Assembly: GCF_002288925.2 (NCBI RefSeq)
Contig: NW_022098076.1
Location: forward strand, 76,278,009 to 76,342,008
Source of the DNA: Delphinapterus leucas
Lineage: Eukaryota; Chordata; Mammalia; Artiodactyla; Monodontidae
Length of the DNA stretch: 64,000 nt
Direction of reading: 5' to 3'
Below are positions 24,000 through 36,800 of this stretch, piece after piece (within the stretch, counting starts at the first letter, position 1; each line of letters begins with the position of its first letter). Position numbers and translations under genes: made by a program. A model generated the notes under the pieces. That model did not search any database, was not told the DNA's origin, and saw nothing but the letters and a program-made list of their open reading frames with translations.

Positions 24000-24419
24000 T
24001 CTGGGAAGTATATTTTATTTACATTTTTAAAATCTGTTAACTAATATCTCTTCCTCCTTTCCGCCCCCAGAGACTTGGGAAGGGAAAGAACGGGAACTTC
24101 GAAGACCTACTCCCCACATACAAATACACACCCCCATGGCTCACACCAGCAAAGGAAGTGAAAGAGAAAGAGGTCTGAACCTCCCTGTGAAGGGCCTGCC
24201 AGGTCTGGGTGAGGACTACAAGGGAGAGGGCAGGAAGGAGGGGCCCGAGGGGTGGGTCTCTTAAGAGAAGAAAGGGACAGAGAGGGGGCAAGTCAGTTTG
24301 AAGTGGTTGGAAAGTGAGTCCGAGGCCCGTCCCCTCCTCTTCCCTCCTACCCTACCGCCTCTGCTGATAGGGGTCTCTGTGCCCCCTCCACACCAGACAC
24401 AAAGCAGAGGCTGCAGCCG
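24000..24419 (-). terminator. AAMP: AAMP 3' UTR with poly(A) signal
   Basis: The minus-strand AATAAA corresponds to TTTATT at 24014-24019, about 400 bases after the AAMP stop. Cleavage is expected near 24000. Confidence 0.8.
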
Positions 24420-27400
24420 TTAGCGGTCAGGCCTCTGGACACAAAATACTTTTGCTTTGTGGTCTCCTGACGTGGTCACCACCAGGGAGGCATCTCTGTG
24501 GACAGAAGACACAGCTGGGAGGGACTGGAAGACCTCAGGCCCACCCCAGGCCCACCACCCAGGGGCCCTCTGGGGACCTCCTGCAGCTCATCCTCAACTC
24601 CAGACCCCTAGTGCCTGGCGCTGGGCGGACCCACACCCAGTGAACACGCCTGAAGCCAGCAACCGGCAAGGGGATCAGAGGAGAGCCGCCCGCATGTGGG
24701 AAGGGGTCCCAGCCCCTGCGCCCGGGGGATGAGATGTGAGGCCGCACGGTCAACGGAAGATGACTCCCGCAGGCCTGCCAGCTCTCCTGCCTCACAGGCA
24801 GGCCCAGGCCTTGGGGCCCAGCTGCCCCCTACACCCTAAGGACCCTGTGACCCCCCATGGGCTATTCCCACCTTCCAAACACACAGAGACCCCAGCCCTT
24901 GCCCAATTCACTTACTTGCTGAGAGCAAAGTCCAGGATCTCAGCCGTGTGGCCCCGGTAGTCAGTAAGCAGGCGGCCGGTCCGAGCGTCCCAGAGGCGCA
25001 CGATGCCATCCAGGCTGCAAGTGTAAACCACGGCGGTGCCTGCCTCCCACAGCAGCTGCACGATGCCCGACTGCAGCAGGGTACGGCAGAAGCGGCGTGC
25101 GGTCAGGGGCGGGAGAGCTGACAGGCACCTGCTCCCAACTCTCAAGGAAGGAGGGAGGGACTATGGGCCATAGGGAAGGACCAGACAGGAGCCAGGTCTG
25201 GGGCAGACGCTCCCAGAGACCTGGGATTCCCATGGCCGTGGCCATGGCTCCAGGCTGCCTGTACCTGGTGCTGACACTGGTGCCTGAGGGTCTGCGTAGA
25301 CAGGTCATAGATGGCCAAGGTCCCATCCAGGTAGCCAACAGCTGCCAGAGGCATCCTGGGCAGAGGAGACATGACAGCTCGTGGAGGGGCCTGGACTCGG
25401 GGCCCCCAGCCCAGGCCCCCTCCCCCAAGCTCCCTGCTCTTGTGTCAGGCTGAGGCACCGCTCACACTCACACACTGCAAAAGCCCAAGGACTCCACGGA
25501 GTTGGACTCGCTCTCCTCCCCTTCTCCCAGATTGGGCTGGGAGGCCACGGCCTCGGGTCTGAAAACGCCCACCACCTATGAGCCAGGGGAGAGGATCAGA
25601 GAAGAGCCTGGAAACACGGTCCTCTATTAAGAAAAGAAAGGCAGTGGGGCAAGGAGGCTGGGTGAAGAATAAGAGACAAAGGGGAGGAGACGCGGAAAGC
25701 GGAGGCCCCAGAGCCAGGCTCCAGGGTCCCACTCACCTTGCCGGTGGTGGCACTGACCAGCTTGGCCTGGCAGTCCACAGAGCCAGTGAGGATCAGGCTG
25801 CCATCCTGGTTGGTGGCAACACAGGTCAGAGGGCCTTGGTGACCCTCGGTCCCTAGGATGAAGCAGAGGAATAAGTCGGATTTCATCCTGTCCCAGGTCT
25901 CAGCCCCTGCCCCGCAAAGGCCTAGGTTAACACTTTCCCCACCCCAGATACCTTTTAGTACATGGATAGAGTTTCCCTGCTTCAGGTCCCAAACCCGGAT
26001 GGTGCCATCTTCATAGCCGACCACAGCTCGCTTCCCTAAAGGGCCCGAGATGGAGATGAAGAGAGAAGAACAGATAGCACGCTCAGACATATCAGCAGGG
26101 GAGGGAGGGGACGGGAGCAAGGAAGTGAGGGAACACACAGTGCCCCAGGGAAGACCCAGTTCCGGGTGGAAAGGGGGAGCTGTCTGCTCTGGGGCCTGGG
26201 AGGTCAGTGCTCCCAAGAGCAGGCCTCAGAGTTTGCTGGCGGTGGCCCAGGAGGGAGCCAGGGAGACGCGTAACCCTGGTCCCCACCTCTCTGCACTCAG
26301 GAAAGCTGCTCTCACCATCAGGGAGGACTCGGCCACAGGTGGCTGGGCAGTTGGGGCCCTGGAAGGTCTTGCAGTCACCATTCGGGACCTTCCACATCCA
26401 GGTGTTGCCGTCAGCCGTGCCCGCCAGTAGGACAGGCGCCCGAGAGTGCCACTCCATCCACTGGGCAGAGACAAAGGCTCAAGAGGGAGGCCCCTCACCC
26501 CATCTCACCTAGGAGTCTGCCCCATGAGCTCTGCCAAGTTTTCCCCGCTTCTCAGTCAGCAGGGACATCCCAGGGAATGGGCCTAGACATTCTTGCTGTA
26601 CTCTGGGAGTGTACCGGCTCAGAGCTGGCTTGGTCTGCTCAAGGTGGCACGGACCCCCAGGGTCTCACCCCTCCCCCGGCCCTCAGAGTTGAATCCCACT
26701 CTGATGACCTCACCTCCAGATCTCCTGCTTCAAAAGACCAGACCTCCTCCTTGGTGTCCACCTGCCACACTTTTAAGAGGCCACTCATGTCCCCTGTGGC
26801 CACCAGGGTAGAGTCGTGACTGAAAGCAGCACAGGTCACAGAGTCTTTGTGGCCTGCAGAGAAGCGTGGGCAGGAAGAGAAGAGAGCATCAGCGTACCTG
26901 GTGCTGGGGACACGGGACCCAGGTATCTGGCCCCCAGAAAGGACCAGCTGGGGAAAAAAAGGATGGGTCCTAACCAAACTCAGAGCTGCTCCAGGAGCCA
27001 ACATCCCCATGTCTCCCCAGGGGAGACACTGCTGGCCTCCCACTCAACCATGTATACCCCAGGCCTATGTCTTCCCCATTCTGTCCGCTCCACATCTCTG
27101 CCTGAAATACTCACAGCCTCCTTCCTGCCCCAATTCTCCTTCACTAGTGTCACCTCCTCCCAGGCCTTTCCCCGACTCCCTCCGCCAATCAGTGCCTCCC
27201 TCCCCTATGCCCACAACAGACCATTTTATTCTTTGGGGCCCTCAGGCCAAGTAGAGAGCTGGCAAAACGGGAGTCCATGGCTATTGGATGCACAACCGCT
27301 GCAGGCCAGCCCCCTAAGACCTCCAAAGGGGCAGGACCTCACCCAGGCCCGCTCACCTGCACACTCAAAGAGCAGTTCCCCATCGCTGAGCCTCCACACA

Positions 27401-28940
27401 AAGGCTTTGTCATCTTCGCCCCCTGTCACTGCCAAGGTGTTGGTCTTGGGGTCCAGGCTCACACAAAACACAGATGCTGTCCCAAGAGATACTCCATGAG
27501 TAAGGAGACAGGGCTCCCACCCAGGATTCTGTCCTTTGGGACCTTTGGGAAACCCACCCCCTTCCACCCAAAGTAACACTTCTTTCCTCCTGGAAAAGAA
27601 GGGCGCATCCAAGTTCTTCTAAGTTTCAAGCATCAGGTTGTCGGAGAAATCCCTCCCCAAGCTTGCCGAACTCTAAGTCCTTCTCCAGGACAGATCCCCC
27701 TTCATTGCTGTTCCCTTCACCACCCCACACTGATGCCACGGACAAGAGAAAGGTACATGTGCAGCGCTTACAATTCTCAGCATGGGATGCCACCAGTCTG
27801 GGGTCTGAGTGAGGAAAGCGTCATGTTCCTGGTTCCTTATTAAGAGCTAATATTTAAGAGGATTATCTAAAACATGCTCCAAAAGGTACTATTACGTGTA
27901 ATTCACAATAAAAGAACTTTTACCAGTGACAACTTTTTAAAAGGAAACTAAAACCCAGAGACTTTAATAAAGATCATAAACAGACGAGTAGCTGGGATAG
28001 GATTTGAACCCAAGTGTCTCAACTGACTCCAGGAGCCAAGCTCTCCTCCATTCCATCATACTGCCCCCCTACCTGTGAGCTCCTCCAGGGCAAGGCCAGC
28101 ATTTTCCCACCGCTGTGTCCCTCATAATGCTCCCGACACAGCGGATGGATGATGCTCAAATGCCCACCTGGACTGGGTTTACGATGGATCTCCTCAGAGA
28201 CCTACCCGAGTGCAATGCAAAGGTGACTTCGCTATCGTCTGGGCCCTCCATGCTGCCGACCACCCCTTCCTGGGGTTCCAGAACCCAGCCCTCCTCATTG
28301 CCATCTTCCTCTTCCTCTTCCTCAAAGTCCACATCTTCCATCTCCTGGGCCAGATCGTCTGCTTTGGGGAGAGGGTTAAAAGATGGGCTTCGGCAGGCGG
28401 TAAGAGGGATGGGAAGTGCGGGGAGGCTGGGGTGGTCGTGTGGCAAGAGGGCAAGGTGAGGTCAGACAGAAGGGGTGAAACGGCAGGGGGAGAGGGCGTA
28501 TGGGACGGAGGACAGGAGAGGTCTGTGGACCTGGGGTTGGCCAGGGACCGTGTGGGAAGGGAGGAGCGAGGGAATGATGGGAAGGGGGGGTGTGTGAGGG
28601 GAAGGGCCAGGGGAGGCGTCAGAGGAACCCCCACCCCGGCCAGGCCTGAGAACTAAGTGTGGGGTTGGGGGAGAGGGGAAGGACGAAGGAGGTCGGTAGG
28701 AATGACCGGTGGGGTGGTGGGTGGTGGGGTGGGGGTGGGGTGGGGAGAGAGAGAAGCAGGGGTCAAAGGCCAGTGGTGAGCGCCTCCTGTCCCGTGGCCC
28801 GAGGGTCGGCAGCTCTCACCCGGGTCCGGCGGACCGGGATCCAGTTCTACCACCTCGATAATCTCTTCATCACCATGGAAGCTTAGGGTCTCCAGTGGAG
28901 GGGTGTCAGCTGTGGCCCCGCTTTCCGATTCTGACTCCAT
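24420..28940 (-). CDS. AAMP: Angio-associated migratory cell protein, WD40 repeat protein
   Basis: AAMP is a cytosolic WD40 propeller protein linked to cell migration; its yeast counterpart Sqt1 is a chaperone for ribosomal protein uL16. Eleven coding exons on the minus strand: 28940-28820, 28358-28206, 27476-27357, 26853-26714, 26460-26316, 26035-25952, 25852-25737, 25575-25472, 25355-25265, 25070-24916 and 24495-24420. All introns are GT..AG and the lengths sum to 435 codons, giving 434 aa, the known human length. The N-terminus MESESESG is followed by an acidic run ([15 protein letters not shown]) and then WD-type repeats such as [38 protein letters not shown] and [14 protein letters not shown]. 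The start ATG has C at -3 and G at +4. The frame stays open upstream without another ATG. Exon 2 has a NAGNAG acceptor. The head-to-head neighbour is PNKD. Confidence 0.97.
28709..28746 (+). repeat. G-run tract, G-quadruplex candidate
   Basis: Six runs of three to five G separated by single T or GT units lie on the plus strand in AAMP intron 1, about 100 bases past the exon 1 donor. On the AAMP transcript this is C-rich; the G-rich strand is the template for AAMP. Confidence 0.7.
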
Positions 28941-29389
28941 GCGGCGCAAGCGGCGAACCCACTTCTCTGGGCCCAAACGCCTCCCAGAGTCAGCTCTGCG
29001 CGACGACGCGGAACTCGAGCCCCTCCTCCCGGGAGGAAGTAGGCGTACGCGACTCCCCGGCAGGGAGAGCGACGGCCTCTCGACCAATAGAGAAGGGGGT
29101 GGGCTGGCTTAACCACCAATCACAGGGCAGATTTGGGAGACGGAGCCGGGGCGTGGAGAGGAGAACCCAACTCCGCCCGACCTGACTCCGCCCCCAACAG
29201 GAGGGCAACAAGCGAGCGTGCGCGCCTCCGGGGTATCTCCTGGGAATAGTAGTTCTCCCGGGTCTGTTCCGCGGGCTTCTGGGAGATGTAGTTTCTGGTC
29301 TGTAGGCTGGACGGGAAGAGCGGGGGAGGCCCCTTACGCAAACTACAATTCCCGGCGGGGAGCGCGGTGAAGGGGGGTGGGATCTGAAC
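28940..29389. promoter_or_regulatory. Bidirectional CpG-rich promoter of AAMP (-) and PNKD (+)
   Basis: The start codons of the two genes are only 450 bp apart, head to head, with no TATA box and many CpG dinucleotides (the CpG-rich zone runs from about 28770 to 29480). It contains CCAAT at 29084-29088 and 29116-29120, a GGCGT/CGGAG-rich zone, and three ZNF143/THAP11-like elements at 29239-29253 (reverse), 29280-29294 (reverse) and 29341-29355 (forward). A TISU/YY1-type element overlaps the PNKD ATG. This is the classic make-up of a housekeeping bidirectional promoter. Exact start sites cannot be read from sequence. Confidence 0.85.
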
Positions 29390-31661
<2,272 letters not shown>

Positions 31662-31835
31662 GGAACACTGCCACCCTCCCCTAGACTGTATTGATTGTGG
31701 CCTCCAGACTGTCAAGTCCTTTCTGGTCTTTGCCTCTGAGGCCCACCAGAGGGCGCATGAAGCCCAGGCTGCTGCCAGCCCCATCCCTCCCGAGAAACCA
31801 GCCAAAGGCAAATAAAGTTACTGAGTGTTTGAGTG
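31662..31835 (+). terminator. PNKD: PNKD short-isoform 3' UTR with poly(A) signal
   Basis: AATAAA at 31811-31816 (AGGCAAATAAAGTTACTG) lies 150 bases after the short-isoform stop. The UTR also holds a CTCF-like motif at 31743-31756. Use of this site defines MR-1S; the long form must skip it. Confidence 0.8.
31743..31756 (+). promoter_or_regulatory. CTCF-like motif
   Basis: CCACCAGAGGGCGC fits the CTCF core CCASYAGRKGGCRS at every position. It is on the plus strand, inside the PNKD-short 3' UTR. Confidence 0.55.
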
Positions 31836-32564
31836 GAAAGGAACCAGGACTGGGTTTGTGAGTCCCTTGGGATGGGAGGGGCAGAGTGTGGGGTTGGTTA
31901 CTCATGTGTGCTCCCTCTCACAGAAGCCTCAGTGTTCCAGGCTGAATGGTTGGGGAAACCACAGAGACTTAAGTACAAGCCTAGGCTCAGGCCCTGGGGA
32001 CCAAGCCCTCAGAGCTGCTGGCCAGGAGGGTGAGGTTCCATTCAGCCTAAACAAATAATAAAGAGAATCAAAGAAGGCATTCAGGGTGTGGAGTTTAAAA
32101 AAGCACTTAATCCTCTTGGCTGAGTCCAAATGACTCAATCTCTCTGGGCCTCAGTTTCCTTGTTCATTAAGAGGGATTGAACTAGTGATTTCTAAGGCAG
32201 GAGTTCTAAACCTGAACATTGTGGTCCATCCCCACCCCCACGCCCCATATGTGAAATCGTGTGTACACATACAGTTTTGAGGGGAAGAGAATTCATAGCT
32301 CTCATGCACTTTTGTAAAGGGTCCGTGGTGCAGAAAAGGTCATGTGCAATGGCTCTGAGCGGCCCCTGCCAGACCTGGGGTTGAGGGTTGAGCCATCCAT
32401 CACCAGGAAGCGCTGGGACAAAGTATACTTGGTTATCATAGAAAAGGTAAACGATACCAAGCCAGAACGCAAAGCTAGGATGTGGATGCATTGGGCAGAG
32501 CCAGACAAGTTCTCCCAGAGCTGACGACACCTTAAAGTGAAGAAAACCAGAGCCAAACAGGGTT
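31836..32564. other. Intergenic gap between PNKD-short and TMBIM1 3' ends
   Basis: About 730 bases between convergent poly(A) sites. A MIR-like fragment lies near 32100-32200 (CTCTCTGGGCCTCAGTTTCC). I see no exon. Confidence 0.6.
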
Positions 32565-33872
32565 TTACCTTCTAAACGTTAAACTTTATTACATTTCTGG
32601 TTATGTCCTTTTTTGGGATATATTTAGGACCAAATACTTAATAGAGGAGCCCTAATTATACCCTTGGGCTGACTGGGTCTCCACCCCAGCCCATAGAGTG
32701 ACCCTTGTCCCCCTTCCCCATTCCAGCTTGAGGCACTTGGTGTCATGAAGAAAGCGGTAGTTGGCTGGAGAGACAGGGCCCAAGTCTTAAATCCCCCAAG
32801 CGTGAGTTAACAAACTAAGAAGGGCGTCTCCTTCCTCTTGGGGCCCTCCCCGAGTTAGCAGAAGGGAAGAACCATGGGTACCACAATAAGCTTCCGTATC
32901 TCTCAGGGTGGGGGACCCCAAGGCATTTCCCCTGCCTACACCCCCGTCTCTCTTCACCCTGGTTACTTCCTGACCACACGGCCAGGAAGTGGTGATCATA
33001 CACACCATCCCATCTCCTGACCTTTGTCCCTCACTTTCTGCTGTGAGCAGCCTGAGCACAGGAAGCAAGAGGTCCCTCTGACTAGAGATCTCAGAAGCAC
33101 CAGGGAGGCCCCAGGCAGCTTTGGAGAATGGGGACCAGGTGGCCGCAGAGGGGCCTGCACTACTACCACAAGCCATGAGGAAGCCCCGGATAGATGCTGC
33201 TCTGTATTGGCCTCTGCGCTTGGCTTTGCTCGCTCTCCTCTTCCTCCCCACCCGAAACCCAGAAGATCAGTATATATGTGCTGTCGAAAGAAGAGGCTGA
33301 AGCAGGGGAGACCCACGGGCACAAACCCCCTCTACCTTCCTGAGTCAGAAGGCGCCAGGGGTTGCCGAAGAAGTACAGGATAATGCCTATGAGTCCAGGA
33401 GGCGGGGAGGGCAAAGCTCTCTGGCTTTGCTGGGGGCTGAGAGAGGAAACAGCTCCAGCTATCAAGTCCAGAAGCCCGAGGCAGAAATGGGAGAGGAAAC
33501 CCCATCACCAGAAAGTCCCTCCTACCTCTCATATTCCATTTTAGCTATCAAATAGGCTCTTTTCATCCCTCCCCACTCCAACCCCAACTGTTAAGGATTT
33601 GGTGCCCCATAGTGGGCGGAGGGAGAATGCACATCTTTGGCCCAGTTCCTGCCAAGTCCACTAAGGGCAAGAGTGAGTTAGTCCCTAGTTCCTCCAACCC
33701 CACCAAGTACCTACACATCCACAGCCAGAGAGGCTACCCATCCCCGGACAGAAAGGAAAATGGGCATATTACTTGAGGGGAAGGAAAGGGGTCTAGGCCC
33801 AGACCCAGGTCACAGGGCCCAGCCCTCTAGGGAGAGAAAAGTCCAAGGGTGGGGCGGAACGGGAGGGGCTCC
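32565..33872 (-). terminator. TMBIM1: TMBIM1 3' UTR with poly(A) signal
   Basis: The minus-strand AATAAA is TTTATT at 32585-32590, about 1.28 kb after the TMBIM1 stop. A long UTR of this size is usual for the gene. Open frames here on both strands are not supported. Confidence 0.7.
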
Positions 33873-36800
33873 TTAATCGCGATTCCCCAGGAGCTGCAGC
33901 ACAAAGGTGAAGATGTAGACAATGTCTGTGTAGATCTGCAGGGCGCCGGTGATGTAGTCCTCCGGGCTGATGGTGTACCTCCGGTTCCCCAGGACCAGCT
34001 GTGTGTCGTAAGCCAGGAACTGCAGGACAGGAAGCCACACATGAGGACCCAGATGGTCAGCAGATCTGTCCTGGGAGCCTCTGGGCCATTAGAGGACCCA
34101 GTGGTCAGCAGATCTGTCCTGGGAGCCTCTGGGCCATTAGATATGCTTAGGGAACACACTAATGAACAGCAGAACACGTGGTCTCTGCCATTAAAGCAGT
34201 TCACAGTCCAGAAGGGGAGACAGACACACCGTCTCCATAATACGGCCCACTGACAGTTCTCATAGCAGGCGGTGTGAACAAGAGATGACGGGCATGCCCA
34301 GAAAATCAGTGGAACCTCTGGACAGTAGGGAAAGGGAAGGGCGGCTGTGGCCCCACTCCCTGCCTCCCAAGCAGCCTACATTCACCATCCTCACAGTTCC
34401 TCCCCTCTGTCCCCTCAGCTCCCCTTCCTAGACGGGGCGGGGTCTTACTCACCAAAGTGAAGCAAATGGCCCCCAAAGCAGCATAGACCATGTGCAGCCA
34501 GTAAACCTGGGGAGAAAGGACAGGGATGGCATCAGAAACCTTAGCATAGCTTGGACTGAGGCAGGCCCTCAGGACCATCTTCCCCCCCGGATGTCTGGCC
34601 AAGTGCGAAGATCCAGGATGCTAGCTACATGAAAGGACTACTTCTACCTTCCAGATCCTGGGAGAAATTAAGAATAGTAACATATATGGTAGAGAAAACA
34701 GAGGCCATCGTCCAATGGCCATATAAAACCAATCACAGCATCCTTTAGCCTAGCCAGTCTCCAAAGTTAGTCAAGGTACAGAGGTGTCCACTACGCTTCT
34801 GGAAGAAAGAAAATGGTTGAGTTCTAGCTCTGGGAGGGGCAGACCCAGGCATGCACTGCTTGAAGAGCCCCATCACCTTCACTCTAGTCATGGTCAGCCT
34901 TCAATAGACCGTGTTCCTGCAGCCCAGCCTGGGAGGGACAGACTAAAGGAGAGGGCTGGGAGGGAAGCCCCCCAGCCACCCTGATAAACAGCGGAGTCAG
35001 GGAGCACCCCCAGGGCAGCCCTGCTCAACAGCCCTCCAGGGGCCTGTCCACAGAAGGGCAGGGCCAGCCATGGTCAAGTGGGCAGGCGGCCCTCCCATTC
35101 ATGTGCTTCCCCTTTCAGCACTGTTCTCCCCTCCCCGCCACGAAGCTCCCCTCGGCCTAGGGGCCTCACACGCTGCGCCTCCCGCTGACTGGAATAAAAG
35201 AAGAGTTAGATACAGTGATCTCTAAGGTCTCTTCCACCCAAGCCCATCTTCTCGGTCCTCTGGGTTCCTCTGGCAACCTGCCTCTGAGAACCTGGTCTCA
35301 GCTGTCAGACAGATCTAACCACTGCTTCCCATAGGAATCCCATGATGCTATCCAGGGCCTCAGGTGCTATGGCTCCCAGGACCTGCCATTTCCAAAGATA
35401 CCCCAATCCAGAGGATGGTGCTTCAGTGTGGGTGCCTTTGCTAGCCAGTCGAGAGGTTCTAGAAGCCAGAGGCCTGTGGGGCCTGCTACACCACGATATA
35501 CAGAAAGTCTGCCCTGGGCACTGGGTTCAGTGACTCCGTCTCTCCTGGGACACTCACATATTGGAAGGACAGCACGATGGCAGTGACAATGCCAGTCACC
35601 ATCATCACAATCCCCAAGACACAGAAGAGGCCTGTGCACGAGGTGAAGTCCACCTGCCAGGAAGAGAGGGGGAGGCACGTGTCAGACGGGCCACCTGGCC
35701 CAGCCAGCCAGGCCCTCCCTCTTCCTCCAGGGAGTCCCAGTGCTGCCTCCTGGGGGCCATGGGAGTGACCGTGACATTCTAAGGACAGACATAGGAAGCA
35801 GTTTTGTGGATGTAGTTGTGAAGGGAAGGGGATTAAGGTCTCTGAGGGAAATGCCTAGCATAGGGGTGTGGGCCCTTCCAGGCCTGCTCATGTGCCAAGC
35901 CCGGAAGGCCAGGTCTGTATAAAACAGGGGGATGGGGTGGCCAGGGAAGGGCCCTCCGGTGCCCTCACCTTGGTCTGGAAGCAGAAGATGGTGACTGAAA
36001 TGGACACCACAGCAGTGATGATCATTGCAATGATGACGGCTTTGGTGTCATACACACTGCAGGGAAGGAGTTGAGAGAGGCCAGAGGCATATGCCACACA
36101 CGAATGACTCCAAAACTACTACTTCTGGAAGCATCGTGCCCAGAATCCACCCATACAGGTGGCTGCCAGCCCAGAGATGCCCCACGCTCCCCTATAAAAC
36201 ACACCACCGTGTAGTAACTGTCCTTGAACGTACCTGGAAATGGTGCCGGTCATGTAGCCCATGGCAAGAGTCTGAGGGAAGGACAGAGACCAGAGTGAGA
36301 CACTTAAGAAGAGAGCCGGAGCCCTGGAGGCACGGCCAGGAGGGTTTGCCAGAGCTGGCGATACGTGTGACTGAGTAGGAAAGCCCGGGGAGACCAAGGG
36401 CAGGGGTCAGGGTAAGGTCGGGGAGAGAGCTAGGGACATCTTCCACCACGGCGTGCCATCCCTTCCCTGGGACCAGCCCTCCCTCACCATCTCCACACCC
36501 TGGACCTTTCTAGACTCACAAAGAGGGTCAGCAGGATAAGGTTCCATGGGAAACGGCGTCTGAAGGGAAAGAAACCATAGTTAAGTGGTGTGGGGCCGGC
36601 CAGGTCTCAGAGGCTCCGTTAGCAGAAGGAAACTCTTGGCTTATGTGCCTGGAGAATTAGGCCTGGACTTGGGGGAGGTGAGGCTGGCATGGCCCTTGAT
36701 ACCTGCTCAGGTGTCTGTGCAGGGACAAGAGGGACAATAGGACAGACCTGGGCTGTGGAGCCACAAAGACCTGGATTCGTTTGCAGCTCTCTGACTACCT

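Noticed and set aside
28653..29087. N-terminal extension of AAMP
   Set aside because: The frame is open upstream of MESESESG, but its first codon is TTG and no ATG lies in it. The known 434-aa length is met from 28940.
31662..31815. Continuation of PNKD exon 3 in another frame (CGLQTVKSFLVFASEAHQ)
   Set aside because: The TGA at 31659 ends the known 142-aa frame. The other frame would need an unseen splice and the stretch ends at the poly(A) signal.
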